NCBI GenBank assembly: GCA_030148425.1
Contig: JASBTM010000012.1
Coordinates: forward strand, 108,569-172,568
Direction: 5' to 3'
Length of the DNA stretch: 64,000 bases
Origin: Hyphomicrobium sp.
GTDB lineage: Bacteria; Pseudomonadota; Alphaproteobacteria; Rhizobiales; Hyphomicrobiaceae
Shown: piece after piece, positions 36,789-45,072 of the stretch
Numbering within the stretch: position 1 is the stretch's first letter
How the letters are laid out: each line of letters starts with the position of its first letter
Position numbers and translations under genes: made by a program
Notes under the pieces: model-generated
What the model saw: only the letters and a program-made list of their open reading frames with translations
Database searches by the model: none
What the model was told of the DNA's origin: nothing

Positions 36789-37235
36789 CTAGATACGTGT
36801 TCCATAGATTTTCACAAGCTGCCCATAGTCCACACGGCCTTCAAAAGCCGCGTCCACTGCCTCTGCGTAAGATTTGAGGACGTCACTGGTAAGCCGAACG
36901 CGACCGTCCATTCGCAAGGCTACGTCATTCAAAAATTGGAATGCGCATTGCGAATTTCGAGCGCCAACGAGCCAGCTCACAGCGAGCTTCGTATCGGCAT
37001 CGATTGCCGTCCAAGTCCAGGTATCGCCCGCGCCATCAGGGGCGGATTTGGCGTCCGCAACATCACGCTGTTTCGCGTAGGTGAATGACCAGACTTCATC
37101 GACCTGAACACGCTTGCAGCGGAGATTGCGAACCGTCTTGTCGTGATACTCGGCACAGACCAAGCCGACGTCATTCAGCAGCTTGGCGACCGTGTTCTTG
37201 GACGCCCCAGTGAAGCACTCCGTCGGGGAAGACAC
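36789..37235 (-). pseudogene. IS1-family transposase fragment
   Basis: 148 codons matching the core of IS1-type transposases: NTVAKLLNDVGLVCAEYHDK, then CKRVQVDEVWSFTYAKQRDV and GDTWTWTAIDADTKLAVSWL. The N-terminal HTH part is lost, and the frame ends at VKIYG where complete enzymes continue for about 90 residues with the rest of the catalytic core. The usual TSDGHKAY is TSDVLKSY. It is a dead remnant. Confidence 0.82.
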
Positions 37236-37479
37236 TTTGTGTTAGTGACATCGCATTTAGACAGCGGTCGCCGCGTCACGTCGAGTGAACCAAAGCATCA
37301 GGAATAGTCAGGATTCCATCAGCCGCGCGGAAGAACGGAGCGCGGCGCGCCTGATAGCGGAAGGCCGGGGCGACAGTTGTAGTGGATAGTCACCGCTGAC
37401 CAACTCCGCAGCACGCTGAAAGACCTATAATCTCCCTCAAGGCGCGCCTATTTTGCATCCATTTTTTGGGAGGTTTCCC

Positions 37480-37791
37480 ATGAGGTCAGTATTTTTCGTA
37501 GCGTTCATCTGCGCCAGCTATCCCTGCCTCGCATGCTCGTTTGACATCGATTGCTCTGTCGGTTCGCGATGCCTGAAAACGCCAGGCAGCCTTTACGGTG
37601 TTTGTGCGGGTGGCTTATCTCCGGGAAACAGCAATGATCAACGGCCCGTCTACGATCCCCTCGATCTAAATCATTCGACGGGTAACACTTGCTCTTTCGA
37701 TTTGAACTGCGGGATCAATGCGACCTGCGTCAAGGACAGAAGCTCCATTTCCGGTGTCTGCATGCCGGCCGGGAATCCAGATGAAGATTAA
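37480..37791 (+). CDS. Secreted protein with two Cys-rich repeats
   Basis: 103 residues from ATG 37480 (TGGGAGG upstream). A signal peptide (MRSVFFVAFICASYPCLA) precedes two copies of C-S-F-D-x-x-C-x(4)-x-C-x(9)-V-C: CSFDIDCSVGSRCLKTPGSL and CSFDLNCGINATCVKDRSSI. Each copy has four Cys, likely forming two disulfides. Spacing resembles small Cys-rich modules of secreted proteins. Function unknown. The gene converges with the phage-like block. Confidence 0.6.
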   Translation: MRSVFFVAFICASYPCLACSFDIDCSVGSRCLKTPGSLYGVCAGGLSPGNSNDQRPVYDPLDLNHSTGNTCSFDLNCGINATCVKDRSSISGVCMPAGNPDED

Positions 37792-38156
37792 GCGCGCGAT
37801 CCCCGATTTCGAGTGACCTCGATGGCAATCAGGGATTTAGGGCGTTGGGCGTCGCCCATTGTCTTGATGTCGTCAGGATCCCCGCCAGCGAGCTCGTGGC
37901 GCCGCTCACCCTTTCGGATTTCTCGATGCATATCATCGTAGCCGATCCCTTTGGACGCATCGGCAAGCGACGGAACCGGGAGAGCGACCGCCCCTCCCTC
38001 TCCACGACCTAAGCGGCGCGAGGGACGGTCAAGCCGCTGACGTGCGATCGCGCCATCAACACTGAGCGGTGGGCGCCGACTTGGTTTCTTGAGGGCAACA
38101 CGAATGACGTCGACGATCTCGTTTGGATGTTTTGCCTTCATCAAGCGTTTTGTCAT
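37788..38156 (-). CDS. Phage-like protein with RLDRPSRR motif
   Basis: 122 residues from ATG 38156 (a GTG at 38201 would add 15). The segment RQRLDRPSRRLGRGEGGAV is nearly repeated in the protein encoded at 41666-42244, so the two belong to one module. Basic, with no known domain. Last gene of the minus-strand block, overlapping the Cys-rich gene end by four bases. Confidence 0.5.
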   Translation of the reverse strand: MTKRLMKAKHPNEIVDVIRVALKKPSRRPPLSVDGAIARQRLDRPSRRLGRGEGGAVALPVPSLADASKGIGYDDMHREIRKGERRHELAGGDPDDIKTMGDAQRPKSLIAIEVTRNRGSRA

Positions 38157-38211
38157 GAAATCCGCTTTTATGGACTGACAGAATTGGACTGCGCTGGTCA
38201 CAATCGTGTCG

Positions 38212-38829
38212 TTACCGAAGATAATGTGCGCGCCTGTTCATGGCGGAGAGCGCATCGCACATGCCCTGAGCCCAGATCTGCCGGAATTCATCGTGCTGGG
38301 CCCGAAGCGCCTCATAGGTGCAGCGGCGCATCTTCGGCGGCTTTGTCGGGAACTCCTGGTTCGCAGGATCCGGCGACCCGAGACGAGAGCGCAGTTCGTA
38401 TGCTCGTCGATCCGCACGCCAACGCGGCTCTTCGCTCTGCGAGCTGTAGCGGAGGTCGTAGCACTTTCGACAAGCCATCTGCCCGGGATGATCCTGCCAA
38501 TGCAGGACCCTTGCTCTTTGATGGCAGCGAGGGCAGCAAAACCAGCGCTTGAAGCCGAACGACGTCTGCGAGAAGCAATAGCCAACCTCAATGCGATGCC
38601 AGGCATTCGGTGCCGTGCGCCAAAGGAAAAGGACTCCGGATTCAAGCGCAACAATACCGACGGCGACGGCCGGCCGCCCAGCGCGCGCGGTCCACTTCAT
38701 AAGCCTCACATCGCCGCTCAGGTAGCCGCGTCGCCGAAGATCGGTGAGATCGAAGCGGCGCATCTCTTCAACGCGAGCATGGCGTGGCATAAGACGCACA
38801 TACGATCCACTTCCAAAACCACCCATCAA
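38212..38829 (-). CDS. Zinc-ribbon phage-like protein
   Basis: 205 residues. The N-terminus is Gly-rich (MMGGFGSGSYVRL); the middle shows a beta domain and a zinc ribbon: RWFCCPRCHQRARVLHWQDH then MACRKCYDLRYSSQSEEPRW. This CxxC...CxxC-LRYSSQ pattern is common in an uncharacterised protein of phages and integrative elements. Overlaps the next upstream gene by four bases. Confidence 0.65.
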   Translation of the reverse strand: MMGGFGSGSYVRLMPRHARVEEMRRFDLTDLRRRGYLSGDVRLMKWTARAGRPAVAVGIVALESGVLFLWRTAPNAWHRIEVGYCFSQTSFGFKRWFCCPRCHQRARVLHWQDHPGQMACRKCYDLRYSSQSEEPRWRADRRAYELRSRLGSPDPANQEFPTKPPKMRRCTYEALRAQHDEFRQIWAQGMCDALSAMNRRAHYLR

Positions 38830-39197
38830 CTACCCTTCGTCTTCGATTTTCCCGAAATCTTCCGAGTTGTCTTTACGACGTCGAGAAGCTCGGATTGAAT
38901 TTCTGCATCCTCTTTCAGCTCTGAAATCCGCTTGGCAATGGGAGGCCAGCGCACAAGATCGCGTGCGGCCATGTCCACGTCAAACGCGCCGCTCGGTAGT
39001 CGGTAATGATCTAAAATAAGATCGCGCGCCGATCGGTTGTCGAAGGGACTGAGAGCATCAAGCGCAATGCCGCAGTGTTCCAAATACGCAAAAAGCTCAG
39101 GGTCACTCTTCTCGGCGAAATCGATGAACGGCCATAGAATGGCATTCTCTGGCACCTTATCCGTGGCACCCACACCGCGTTGCGTCGTCTGTTTCAC
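38826..39197 (-). CDS. Hypothetical protein of the phage-like block
   Basis: 123 residues starting at GTG 39197. Mostly helical with a Lys-rich tail (TTRKISGKSKTKGS). The stop overlaps the zinc-ribbon gene start by four bases, so the two are coupled. No known family. Confidence 0.5.
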   Translation of the reverse strand: MKQTTQRGVGATDKVPENAILWPFIDFAEKSDPELFAYLEHCGIALDALSPFDNRSARDLILDHYRLPSGAFDVDMAARDLVRWPPIAKRISELKEDAEIQSELLDVVKTTRKISGKSKTKGS

Positions 39198-39221
39198 AAT
39201 GATCGTCCCCCAGAACGTTGA

Positions 39222-39647
39222 TTAACTTTGCAACTTGATACTGCCGTAGGTCGCCAGTCCCTCAGCGAACAGAACTTGCTCTGCAAGGGCAACCGATGCC
39301 GTTCGCGACATGCCGAAGTTCAGATGCGCGCCATCCTCAACAAATAGACGAATGACGCGGCCATCAGCTTGGTCTGTCTCGCCATACTCTGCGCGCTTGA
39401 TCGGCCAAAGACGCGCCTCTTGTGTTTCGGTCGTGATCGGAGGCGGAACGGCGAGTTCGCCCTTAGCTTTGATGAGCATTGCCACGACGTCGTCAATGGC
39501 AGAGGCCGGAATGTTTATCGCAAATTCGATCCCATTCGGTTGGCGAAGGCCAATCTGGACGGCTGATGAATCGGTGAGATTGTATCCGAGAACGTGAGAT
39601 ACCGGGCATTCGCCGGCCCACATCAGATTGCTTGCGTCGCTTGACAC
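39222..39647 (-). CDS. Hypothetical protein of the phage-like block
   Basis: 141 residues from GTG 39647 with GGAAAGG upstream. The alternating pattern VQIGLRQPNGIEFAINIPAS and a C-terminal VIRLFVEDGAHLNFGMSRTA suggest a small beta-rich domain. No known family. Lies between the tail-like gene and the smaller genes. Confidence 0.5.
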   Translation of the reverse strand: MSSDASNLMWAGECPVSHVLGYNLTDSSAVQIGLRQPNGIEFAINIPASAIDDVVAMLIKAKGELAVPPPITTETQEARLWPIKRAEYGETDQADGRVIRLFVEDGAHLNFGMSRTASVALAEQVLFAEGLATYGSIKLQS

Positions 39648-39689
39648 GCTTGGGACCTTTCCCCAAAGGCGCGGTGGCCTTCATGTGGC

Positions 39690-40481
39690 TTAGTTTTTCA
39701 CGGCGATGCAACATCCGCGATAGCGCACGTAAAAATCGAGCGGCGCTCCCGAACCGCCCGAACCGACAGAAATTCCGGTAAATGATCTTTGCGTGAAATC
39801 GGAGCTATTGCCGTTGAAATTGTTGCCCGCTTGGACATTTCGCGGGGATGAATCGGTCGTCCGCGTGTAAACGTGAATGTGGCCCGGGTCGCTGACGGGC
39901 AAACTATAGTTCGGAATGTTGGCTTGCGAAATAAAGCGCGGGCTAAAGACGCTTGTAAAATCGCTAGAGCCGCCTGCTTCGCCGCCATTGGACGACACCA
40001 TGATTGCCGATTCCGCAACGGACGTGTCTTTTGTCCATCCGGTCGGAGCGGTCAATTGCTGAAACAGCATTCTAGTTCCAGGCGGGAAGCTATCTGTCGA
40101 AGCGACGCGTACACCATTCGTCGCGTCCGAAATCAACGATGATCGCCCCTTAGCCACTGCCGTTCCAGCGACCCCATTCGTAAACGTCAGCGTGAAATTT
40201 CCGGCCGTTAAATTCTCAACGAAGAAAAATCCGATACAGGACGTCGTCACTGTCACGTTGGATAGAAGCGTTCCGCCACAGCGAATGATGCAGCACTGCG
40301 ACTGTGTCGGAGACAGGGTCACGTTCGACGAAGACAATGACAGTGACACCAGTCCACCGAGATTGTTATCGAGGATGGAAATCACACCCTCATTCAGTGC
40401 TGTTGCAGCGCCTACACCCCACACGCCGGGGTTCGATCCCGCCGTTTGAAGGGACAGGCCTTTAGCCGGTGAAAATGGCAT
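39690..40481 (-). CDS. Putative phage tail-fibre-like protein
   Basis: 263 residues, Ser/Thr/Asn/Gly-rich and beta-rich (GGLVSLSLSSSNVTLSPTQS). The segment PPGTRMLFQQLTAPTGWTKD, followed by PGHIHVYTRTTDSSPRN and a final PLDFYVRYRGCCIAVKN, is the layout of phage tail-collar/fibre tips, where GTRMLF..APTGW and xHxH-type metal loops recur. A structural role in a virion or tail-like particle is inferred. Confidence 0.65.
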   Translation of the reverse strand: MPFSPAKGLSLQTAGSNPGVWGVGAATALNEGVISILDNNLGGLVSLSLSSSNVTLSPTQSQCCIIRCGGTLLSNVTVTTSCIGFFFVENLTAGNFTLTFTNGVAGTAVAKGRSSLISDATNGVRVASTDSFPPGTRMLFQQLTAPTGWTKDTSVAESAIMVSSNGGEAGGSSDFTSVFSPRFISQANIPNYSLPVSDPGHIHVYTRTTDSSPRNVQAGNNFNGNSSDFTQRSFTGISVGSGGSGAPLDFYVRYRGCCIAVKN

Positions 40482-40496
40482 CGTTTTAGCCCTCGC

Positions 40497-41639
40497 TTAT
40501 TGGCCGGCGCCGCCGGGCGTTCCCCGACTACGCAGGTTTTTCAATTGTCGTTCGCGGAAATTCAGAAAGCCGCGCAGCTGATCCGCTTCGCGACGAGCGG
40601 CTTCGGCGTCGGCCGCTGCGCTCTTGTAGCCCGTCATGATGCTGGGCACGTCCGGCAGGTTAGCCGCTGGGCCGCGCGGCGCGCTCTTAGCCTCATAGGT
40701 GTCTTGCAGGATGCGCTGCAGCTCGCTCGGCATGTCGCGGCCCCAAGGCCCGGGATCCGCGAGACGGCCGCCCTCGTCGAAGTATTGCGAGGCCAGACGC
40801 AATTGTTCAGCTTTGGTTGGGAAGCCCTGGCGTCCCGGAATCGATTGAACGTAGGGGTTGCCATTGATGGTGTCGAAAATCGAATTGCGTTCCCGGATGG
40901 GCGTAATGCCGTCGATGCTCGGGACCGACGACGCCGGCAGTCCCGCATTGACGGCGTCCAGGTCAGCCTGATGGCGTGCAATTCGATTGCCGAGCGTATC
41001 GCGCAGGAAGGAGAGGTGATTGACTTCTTCCGCTGGCGACAGCAACACGTCCGGCCGCGCCTCAACCGGCAGGCCGAGGCTTCTGGCTTGCTCCGTGAGC
41101 GCATCAACCTCCTGCCGCAATCCCGGCAATGCTCGCGTAGAATTGCCAGCGTATCTTTGGGCGACATTAAGCGCGCTCTGAGTGAGCGGCCCCGATGTCG
41201 GTAAGGACGGGCTTACAGTCTCGGCTGATTTTGCAAGGGGACCCAGCGCAGCGCGTGGTGTTTTCAACAAGGCGCCGATCGCATACTCGGCTGGACCGGC
41301 CGCTGCCATCGATGGCGGAAAGGCCGTGGCGACGTTTGCGAGGCCTTCCAAACCCGATAGTGCAGCATCGCCCCAGCGCGACGGCGCCGGGATGATTTCC
41401 GTATCGCCGTAGCGGAGCCAAGCATCGCTGGGCGGCGTTGGAACACCGCGGCGAATAACATCAGCGCCGCGGTTGGGGTTGTCGAACGCATCGAGATAAG
41501 CGGCGACGTCTTCGGATGTCGGCAACGTCGGCGCTGGCCCGCCATCAGCGCGGCGTTGACGGCCATGGCGACGCGCTGCGATGGCCAACGCCGAGGCGAT
41601 TGCTTCTGATCGATTAAGAGCCGGTTGGGCGTGGGGCAT
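40497..41639 (-). CDS. Putative phage structural protein
   Basis: 380 residues from ATG 41639 (MPHAQPALNRSEA). Near the start ARRHGRQRRADGGPAPTLP resembles the basic-then-GG motif of the neighbouring proteins. The middle has a Pro/Ala-rich segment with a hydrophobic stretch and the rest is charged helix (DAEAARREADQLRGFLNFRE). It starts 26 bases inside the end of the upstream gene's frame. Such proteins sit between tail genes in alphaproteobacterial prophages; the exact role is unknown. Confidence 0.55.
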   Translation of the reverse strand: MPHAQPALNRSEAIASALAIAARRHGRQRRADGGPAPTLPTSEDVAAYLDAFDNPNRGADVIRRGVPTPPSDAWLRYGDTEIIPAPSRWGDAALSGLEGLANVATAFPPSMAAAGPAEYAIGALLKTPRAALGPLAKSAETVSPSLPTSGPLTQSALNVAQRYAGNSTRALPGLRQEVDALTEQARSLGLPVEARPDVLLSPAEEVNHLSFLRDTLGNRIARHQADLDAVNAGLPASSVPSIDGITPIRERNSIFDTINGNPYVQSIPGRQGFPTKAEQLRLASQYFDEGGRLADPGPWGRDMPSELQRILQDTYEAKSAPRGPAANLPDVPSIMTGYKSAAADAEAARREADQLRGFLNFRERQLKNLRSRGTPGGAGQ

Positions 41640-41665
41640 CTGGATTTCTCCGATGGGATCAGACG

Positions 41666-42244
41666 TCAGCGGCGGCAACGCGCTTTAACTTTTCCGCCCG
41701 TTTTCCGGCTTGCAAGGCCAGATGCCGAGTCATCGTCGGGCGTGGCTGGACCGTAAACACGGGACCGCAAGTCCGTTCCCCGACTTCGATTAATCAAGTC
41801 TTCAATCGCTGCGGCCGCAGCGTCGCGGTCCGATGCCTGACGATCAAAAATATCTGCGCGATTTTGCAAATAGCGAGTGCCAAGGGCGAGGCCTGCAGCG
41901 AGAGGATAATCGCCAAGCGCGACGTTTGCCATAGTTCCGAGACCCGTAACGGATCCCATATTCCGATTGAACGCCGCGTCGTTTTTATCCTGGGCTGAAA
42001 TCTCATTTTGCCGCCGTCGAAACGCTGTCGTTGGCAATGGTCCGCCATCAGCTTTGTGTCGCCTGGACGGCCGATCAAGTCGACGCTTGGCAAGATCGCC
42101 GTCAGCGGCCCCCAATGTTTGCCGTGGTTTTTTCTTCTGTTTTGCAAGATGCGCGACAACGCTATTGGCTGCCTCTAATTCGGTATCCTCTTGCCTGCTA
42201 TGGCGTTTTGCAGGTGCCATATTATGACGTCGTACCTTGCGCAT
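41666..42244 (-). CDS. Putative phage structural protein
   Basis: 192 residues. Basic N-terminus, then AKRRLDRPSRRHKADGGPLP (near residue 50), shared with the protein at 37788. The central stretch MGSVTGLGTMANVALGDYPL and LAAGLALGTRYLQNRADIFD is hydrophobic and Gly-rich, recalling membrane-interacting internal virion proteins. No catalytic motif. Confidence 0.5.
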   Translation of the reverse strand: MRKVRRHNMAPAKRHSRQEDTELEAANSVVAHLAKQKKKPRQTLGAADGDLAKRRLDRPSRRHKADGGPLPTTAFRRRQNEISAQDKNDAAFNRNMGSVTGLGTMANVALGDYPLAAGLALGTRYLQNRADIFDRQASDRDAAAAAIEDLINRSRGTDLRSRVYGPATPDDDSASGLASRKTGGKVKARCRR

Positions 42245-42282
42245 ATTTCCATCTCCGTCGTCTGGTTTAATGCATCACAAGA

Positions 42283-42975
42283 TCAAGTCGCAGCCACCGC
42301 AAATGCGGTCTCTTGCTTTTCGCGCCTTGGGGGCGATCGCGGCGGCGAGGTCTGCAATGCGCCGGCCGAATTTGGTGCGGTTGCAAATGACTGAGGTGCG
42401 GACCGTTTCAGGCGCACAGGCGCTATATGGTGGCAGGATTCATGGTGAGCGCCGCAGAGCCAAACGACGTCGAGCGGCTTGCTATAGTCGTTGTGATGCG
42501 CGACGATTTTCAGTTCGGCACACCCGCAGGCCTGGCAGACATTCGGCCGAACAAGGTCGCCGCGCTTGACAGCGTTGCGAACCATGCGCCGTGCATCGTC
42601 TCGATCCGGATGTGCCGCTTTATATTTTGTGACGGCAATGACGTTTAGCGCGCGCCCACGTGCGGTTGCCGCTCGTGCACGACCGCTGCGGCGGCTCTCG
42701 TGGACATTCGACCAGTAGCGGCGACGGTCGCGGGCTCGATGAATTTCGGGATTAGCCGCGCGAGCTGCACGGACTCGTGCCACATCGCACGACTTGCAAA
42801 TATTGGCGCGCTTGTCGCGTGTGCTCTTTTTAAAAAGGTCGAGCGGCTTCGTCGCTGAGCACGCCCGGCATTGACGCAACGGAATACCGTCGCTGTTGCC
42901 GATCTCATCCGCTGAAATCAAAACGGGCGGCCCCGCAAGAGACCGCCCGTTTGGCGCATCAAATTGTTTTCGCAT
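42283..42975 (-). CDS. HNH-type endonuclease-like protein
   Basis: 230 residues. Two Cys pairs at the start (CRACSATKPLDLFKKSTRDK, then NICKSCDVARVRAARAANPE) form a zinc ribbon. Near residue 150 the sequence VCQACGCAELKIVAHHNDYS KPLDVVWLC GAHHESCH matches the beta-beta-alpha metal HNH motif with the paired His. HNH nucleases are used by phages and satellites for packaging or homing. First larger gene of the block. Confidence 0.75.
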   Translation of the reverse strand: MRKQFDAPNGRSLAGPPVLISADEIGNSDGIPLRQCRACSATKPLDLFKKSTRDKRANICKSCDVARVRAARAANPEIHRARDRRRYWSNVHESRRSGRARAATARGRALNVIAVTKYKAAHPDRDDARRMVRNAVKRGDLVRPNVCQACGCAELKIVAHHNDYSKPLDVVWLCGAHHESCHHIAPVRLKRSAPQSFATAPNSAGALQTSPPRSPPRREKQETAFAVAAT

Positions 42976-42977
42976 CT

Positions 42978-43172
42978 TTAGCCGACGGCAGCCCTCCGCA
43001 CCTGACGCACCTGTCGTTCCTTCGCTGAGCGCTTAACGATGCAGTCCAGACAGGTGTCTAAATGACCGTCGGACTTGTACGGCGATGTTGGAAACCGCCG
43101 AAGCGGTCGGGGCTGTTGGCAGCTACCGCAAAGCTTGGTGGGCGCGCAGTCGCGCAAATTAATCAAACTCAT
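42978..43172 (-). CDS. Small Cys-pair protein
   Basis: 64 residues from ATG 43172. CGSCQQPRPLRRFPTSPYKS and TCLDCIVKRSAKERQ form a zinc ribbon of the same type as the N-terminus of the HNH protein that follows two bases later. The start overlaps the stop of the AlpA gene by one base, so the three genes are coupled. Confidence 0.55.
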   Translation of the reverse strand: MSLINLRDCAPTKLCGSCQQPRPLRRFPTSPYKSDGHLDTCLDCIVKRSAKERQVRQVRRAAVG

Positions 43173-43414
43173 CAAGGCTCGCCGCCCTTCTCTCCCGTCC
43201 GCTCGGCAATCCAACGTTCAACAGCGCGCCGGGAGTAAAAGTTGCGTCGACCCAGCTTCAGCGCGGGGGGGAAGTTTGATTTTCTTTCCAGGCGGGCCAG
43301 CGTTGAGCTGGAGACCCCCAGCGCACGCTCAACGGCTTCCGATTCCATCAAGCCATGCATGAACCCAGCCATTGCAGAGGCAGACTGCGCGTTTTCAGCA
43401 ATTGCGGATTTCAT
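43172..43414 (-). CDS. AlpA-like DNA-binding protein
   Basis: 80 residues. VERALGVSSSTLARLERKSN FPPALKLGRRNFYSRRAVERWI is the MerR/AlpA winged helix (recognition helix SSSTLARLE, wing FPPALKL). AlpA proteins switch on integrase or satellite operons. It heads a gene set reading leftwards to 37788. Confidence 0.75.
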   Translation of the reverse strand: MKSAIAENAQSASAMAGFMHGLMESEAVERALGVSSSTLARLERKSNFPPALKLGRRNFYSRRAVERWIAERTGEKGGEP

Positions 43415-44147
43415 ATGAACGTGCTCCCAAAGAAAGTGAGTTAGACTGTTTGGGCCGCGCCACGGCGGCCCCTCATCGCGAAGCGGAATAGGCCGCCCCG
43501 CTGACCTTGATCGCGTCCGGACTCCCTGGCGCTTTACGGCGCAAAATTACTGGTGTTCGTTTGGCGTAATTCTTATGGACTTCCCGGCCATTATTTGCCG
43601 TTGATTGGTCAATCTGGCTTGCTCCAAGCCCAAAGTTACGCCCCAACTTGCCGCAAAACTTCGTATATTTCAAAAATAATTCAAGGATATAGGGCCACAA
43701 TTGACGCGATCGCGAATGGAAGTTTTATTTGCCGACCAATTGCCCCTGTCGAAAGGCGCAGTGAGCGATCAAGGGCCTGAAAACAAAAAAACCGATGCGA
43801 CCCCTTTCGGTGCATCGGTTTCGGCTGGTTGCAGTCGTTACGCCAGAATAAAAAAAATATGCCCAAATTCGAGGAGATTGCCAACGCGCATTTTGACGCG
43901 GTATGGCATTATCTGATTGAATTTTAAGAAGGGAGAAAATTCCAAATATATTTTGACTAGATTTGATTGGCGATATGTATTGAGCAATTATATCGCCAAA
44001 AGGCCAATTCGTGAAGACATCATTGTCTAAACGGGCTTTGATAAGCCACATTGCGGAAACATTCGAGCGGCAGTTTATGCTACCTGATCGTAGAAAAGCT
44101 TGGCAGCGTCCAAATCTGGGGCGTCGTCGAACGACAAACAGACCCGG
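43415..44147. other. Intergenic stretch holding a terminator
   Basis: About 730 bases with lower GC than the surroundings. Apart from the terminator at 43783-43820 only short unsupported frames occur. The promoter of the AlpA-HNH gene set is probably here, near 43430-43700, but I cannot define it. Confidence 0.5.
43783..43820 (-). terminator. Intrinsic terminator reading leftwards
   Basis: Stem AACCGATGC/GCATCGGTT (43790-43798 with 43812-43820) with an internal loop, followed on the minus strand by a run of T (the A-rich 43783-43790 on the plus strand). It ends the minus-strand transcript from the replication-like genes. Confidence 0.8.
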
Positions 44148-45071
44148 CTACGAAAATCCCCGTTCGGCGCGATGGCTCTTCGCGAACGCTTTGGCGTCGC
44201 TGTCCAACAATTCTTGCGCTTTGGCGGCAAGCTGTTGAGGCGTCCACTCATCGATGTGGTCTTCATGCCCGCCGGCCCGCAACGCTTCGTGAGTCTCCTT
44301 AGCCCGAACATAGTATCCACGAAGCGTTGGCGTCAGAGTGCGCCAAACCGCCTCCGCCTCTGCTTGCCTTTTCTCGCGCGCCTTTTTGGCGGCACGATAA
44401 GCGGCACGATTTTGGGCAATTTGCGCGTACTCGCCGGCTGGAAAACAGTCCACGGGGATGCGCGAAAACAAAGCATCCGAGAAATCGGCGAATGGCACTT
44501 CCCCATTGGGTTGCCGTACTGTTGGCCGCCTGGCTTGCTGTATGAGGCGTGCGATTTCCTCTTGAAGAATGCTGCGGACCATCGGGGCTGGAATAATGCA
44601 AGCCGCGTCGCCGGGGGGCGGTCCGTATTTCCGCGACATGAAGCATGAGGAGTCAAGCCACGACAACGGCCCCTCGTCGTTCTCGTGCAGAAAGGTTCCG
44701 ATCACCCATGCCCGCCAATCGGCTTGCGTTTTTTTGCAGCACTGGCGCACGTCCATCGGCACTGGAGGCGTTGAGAACGTTGCGGTGTGGCGCGGGTTGC
44801 CTTCAAGGCTGAGGTGCTTGAGCGCCCAAATGACTATCGCGGTTTCAAATCCGGCCACGGCTTCGCGGTAAAGCTCCATCAGGACGTCTTGCGCCTCGTC
44901 CTCAAGCCGCTGCGAGGGAAAGGAGGCGAGAATGCCTGTCAGCCCTCTGCGCACTGGATACGAAAGGCGATCGGCAACAACCAGCGCAGCCCCCTCGCTG
45001 GTTGACAGGGAAATGGTGGCCAATGGCTTCGGCTCTACAACGGCCGGCATATTCTCTCGGAATTTGGCCAT
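44148..45071 (-). CDS. Hypothetical protein of the replication-like pair
   Basis: 307 residues from ATG 45071, one base after the stop of the upstream gene, so translation is coupled. Middle segment ADRLSYPVRRGLTGILASFP and the C-terminal charged helix (AAYRAAKKAREKRQAEAEAV) are visible. No known family. Such a protein behind a winged-helix initiator in a small element would fit a replication or partition accessory role. Confidence 0.55.
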   Translation of the reverse strand: MAKFRENMPAVVEPKPLATISLSTSEGAALVVADRLSYPVRRGLTGILASFPSQRLEDEAQDVLMELYREAVAGFETAIVIWALKHLSLEGNPRHTATFSTPPVPMDVRQCCKKTQADWRAWVIGTFLHENDEGPLSWLDSSCFMSRKYGPPPGDAACIIPAPMVRSILQEEIARLIQQARRPTVRQPNGEVPFADFSDALFSRIPVDCFPAGEYAQIAQNRAAYRAAKKAREKRQAEAEAVWRTLTPTLRGYYVRAKETHEALRAGGHEDHIDEWTPQQLAAKAQELLDSDAKAFAKSHRAERGFS

Positions 45072-45072
45072 G

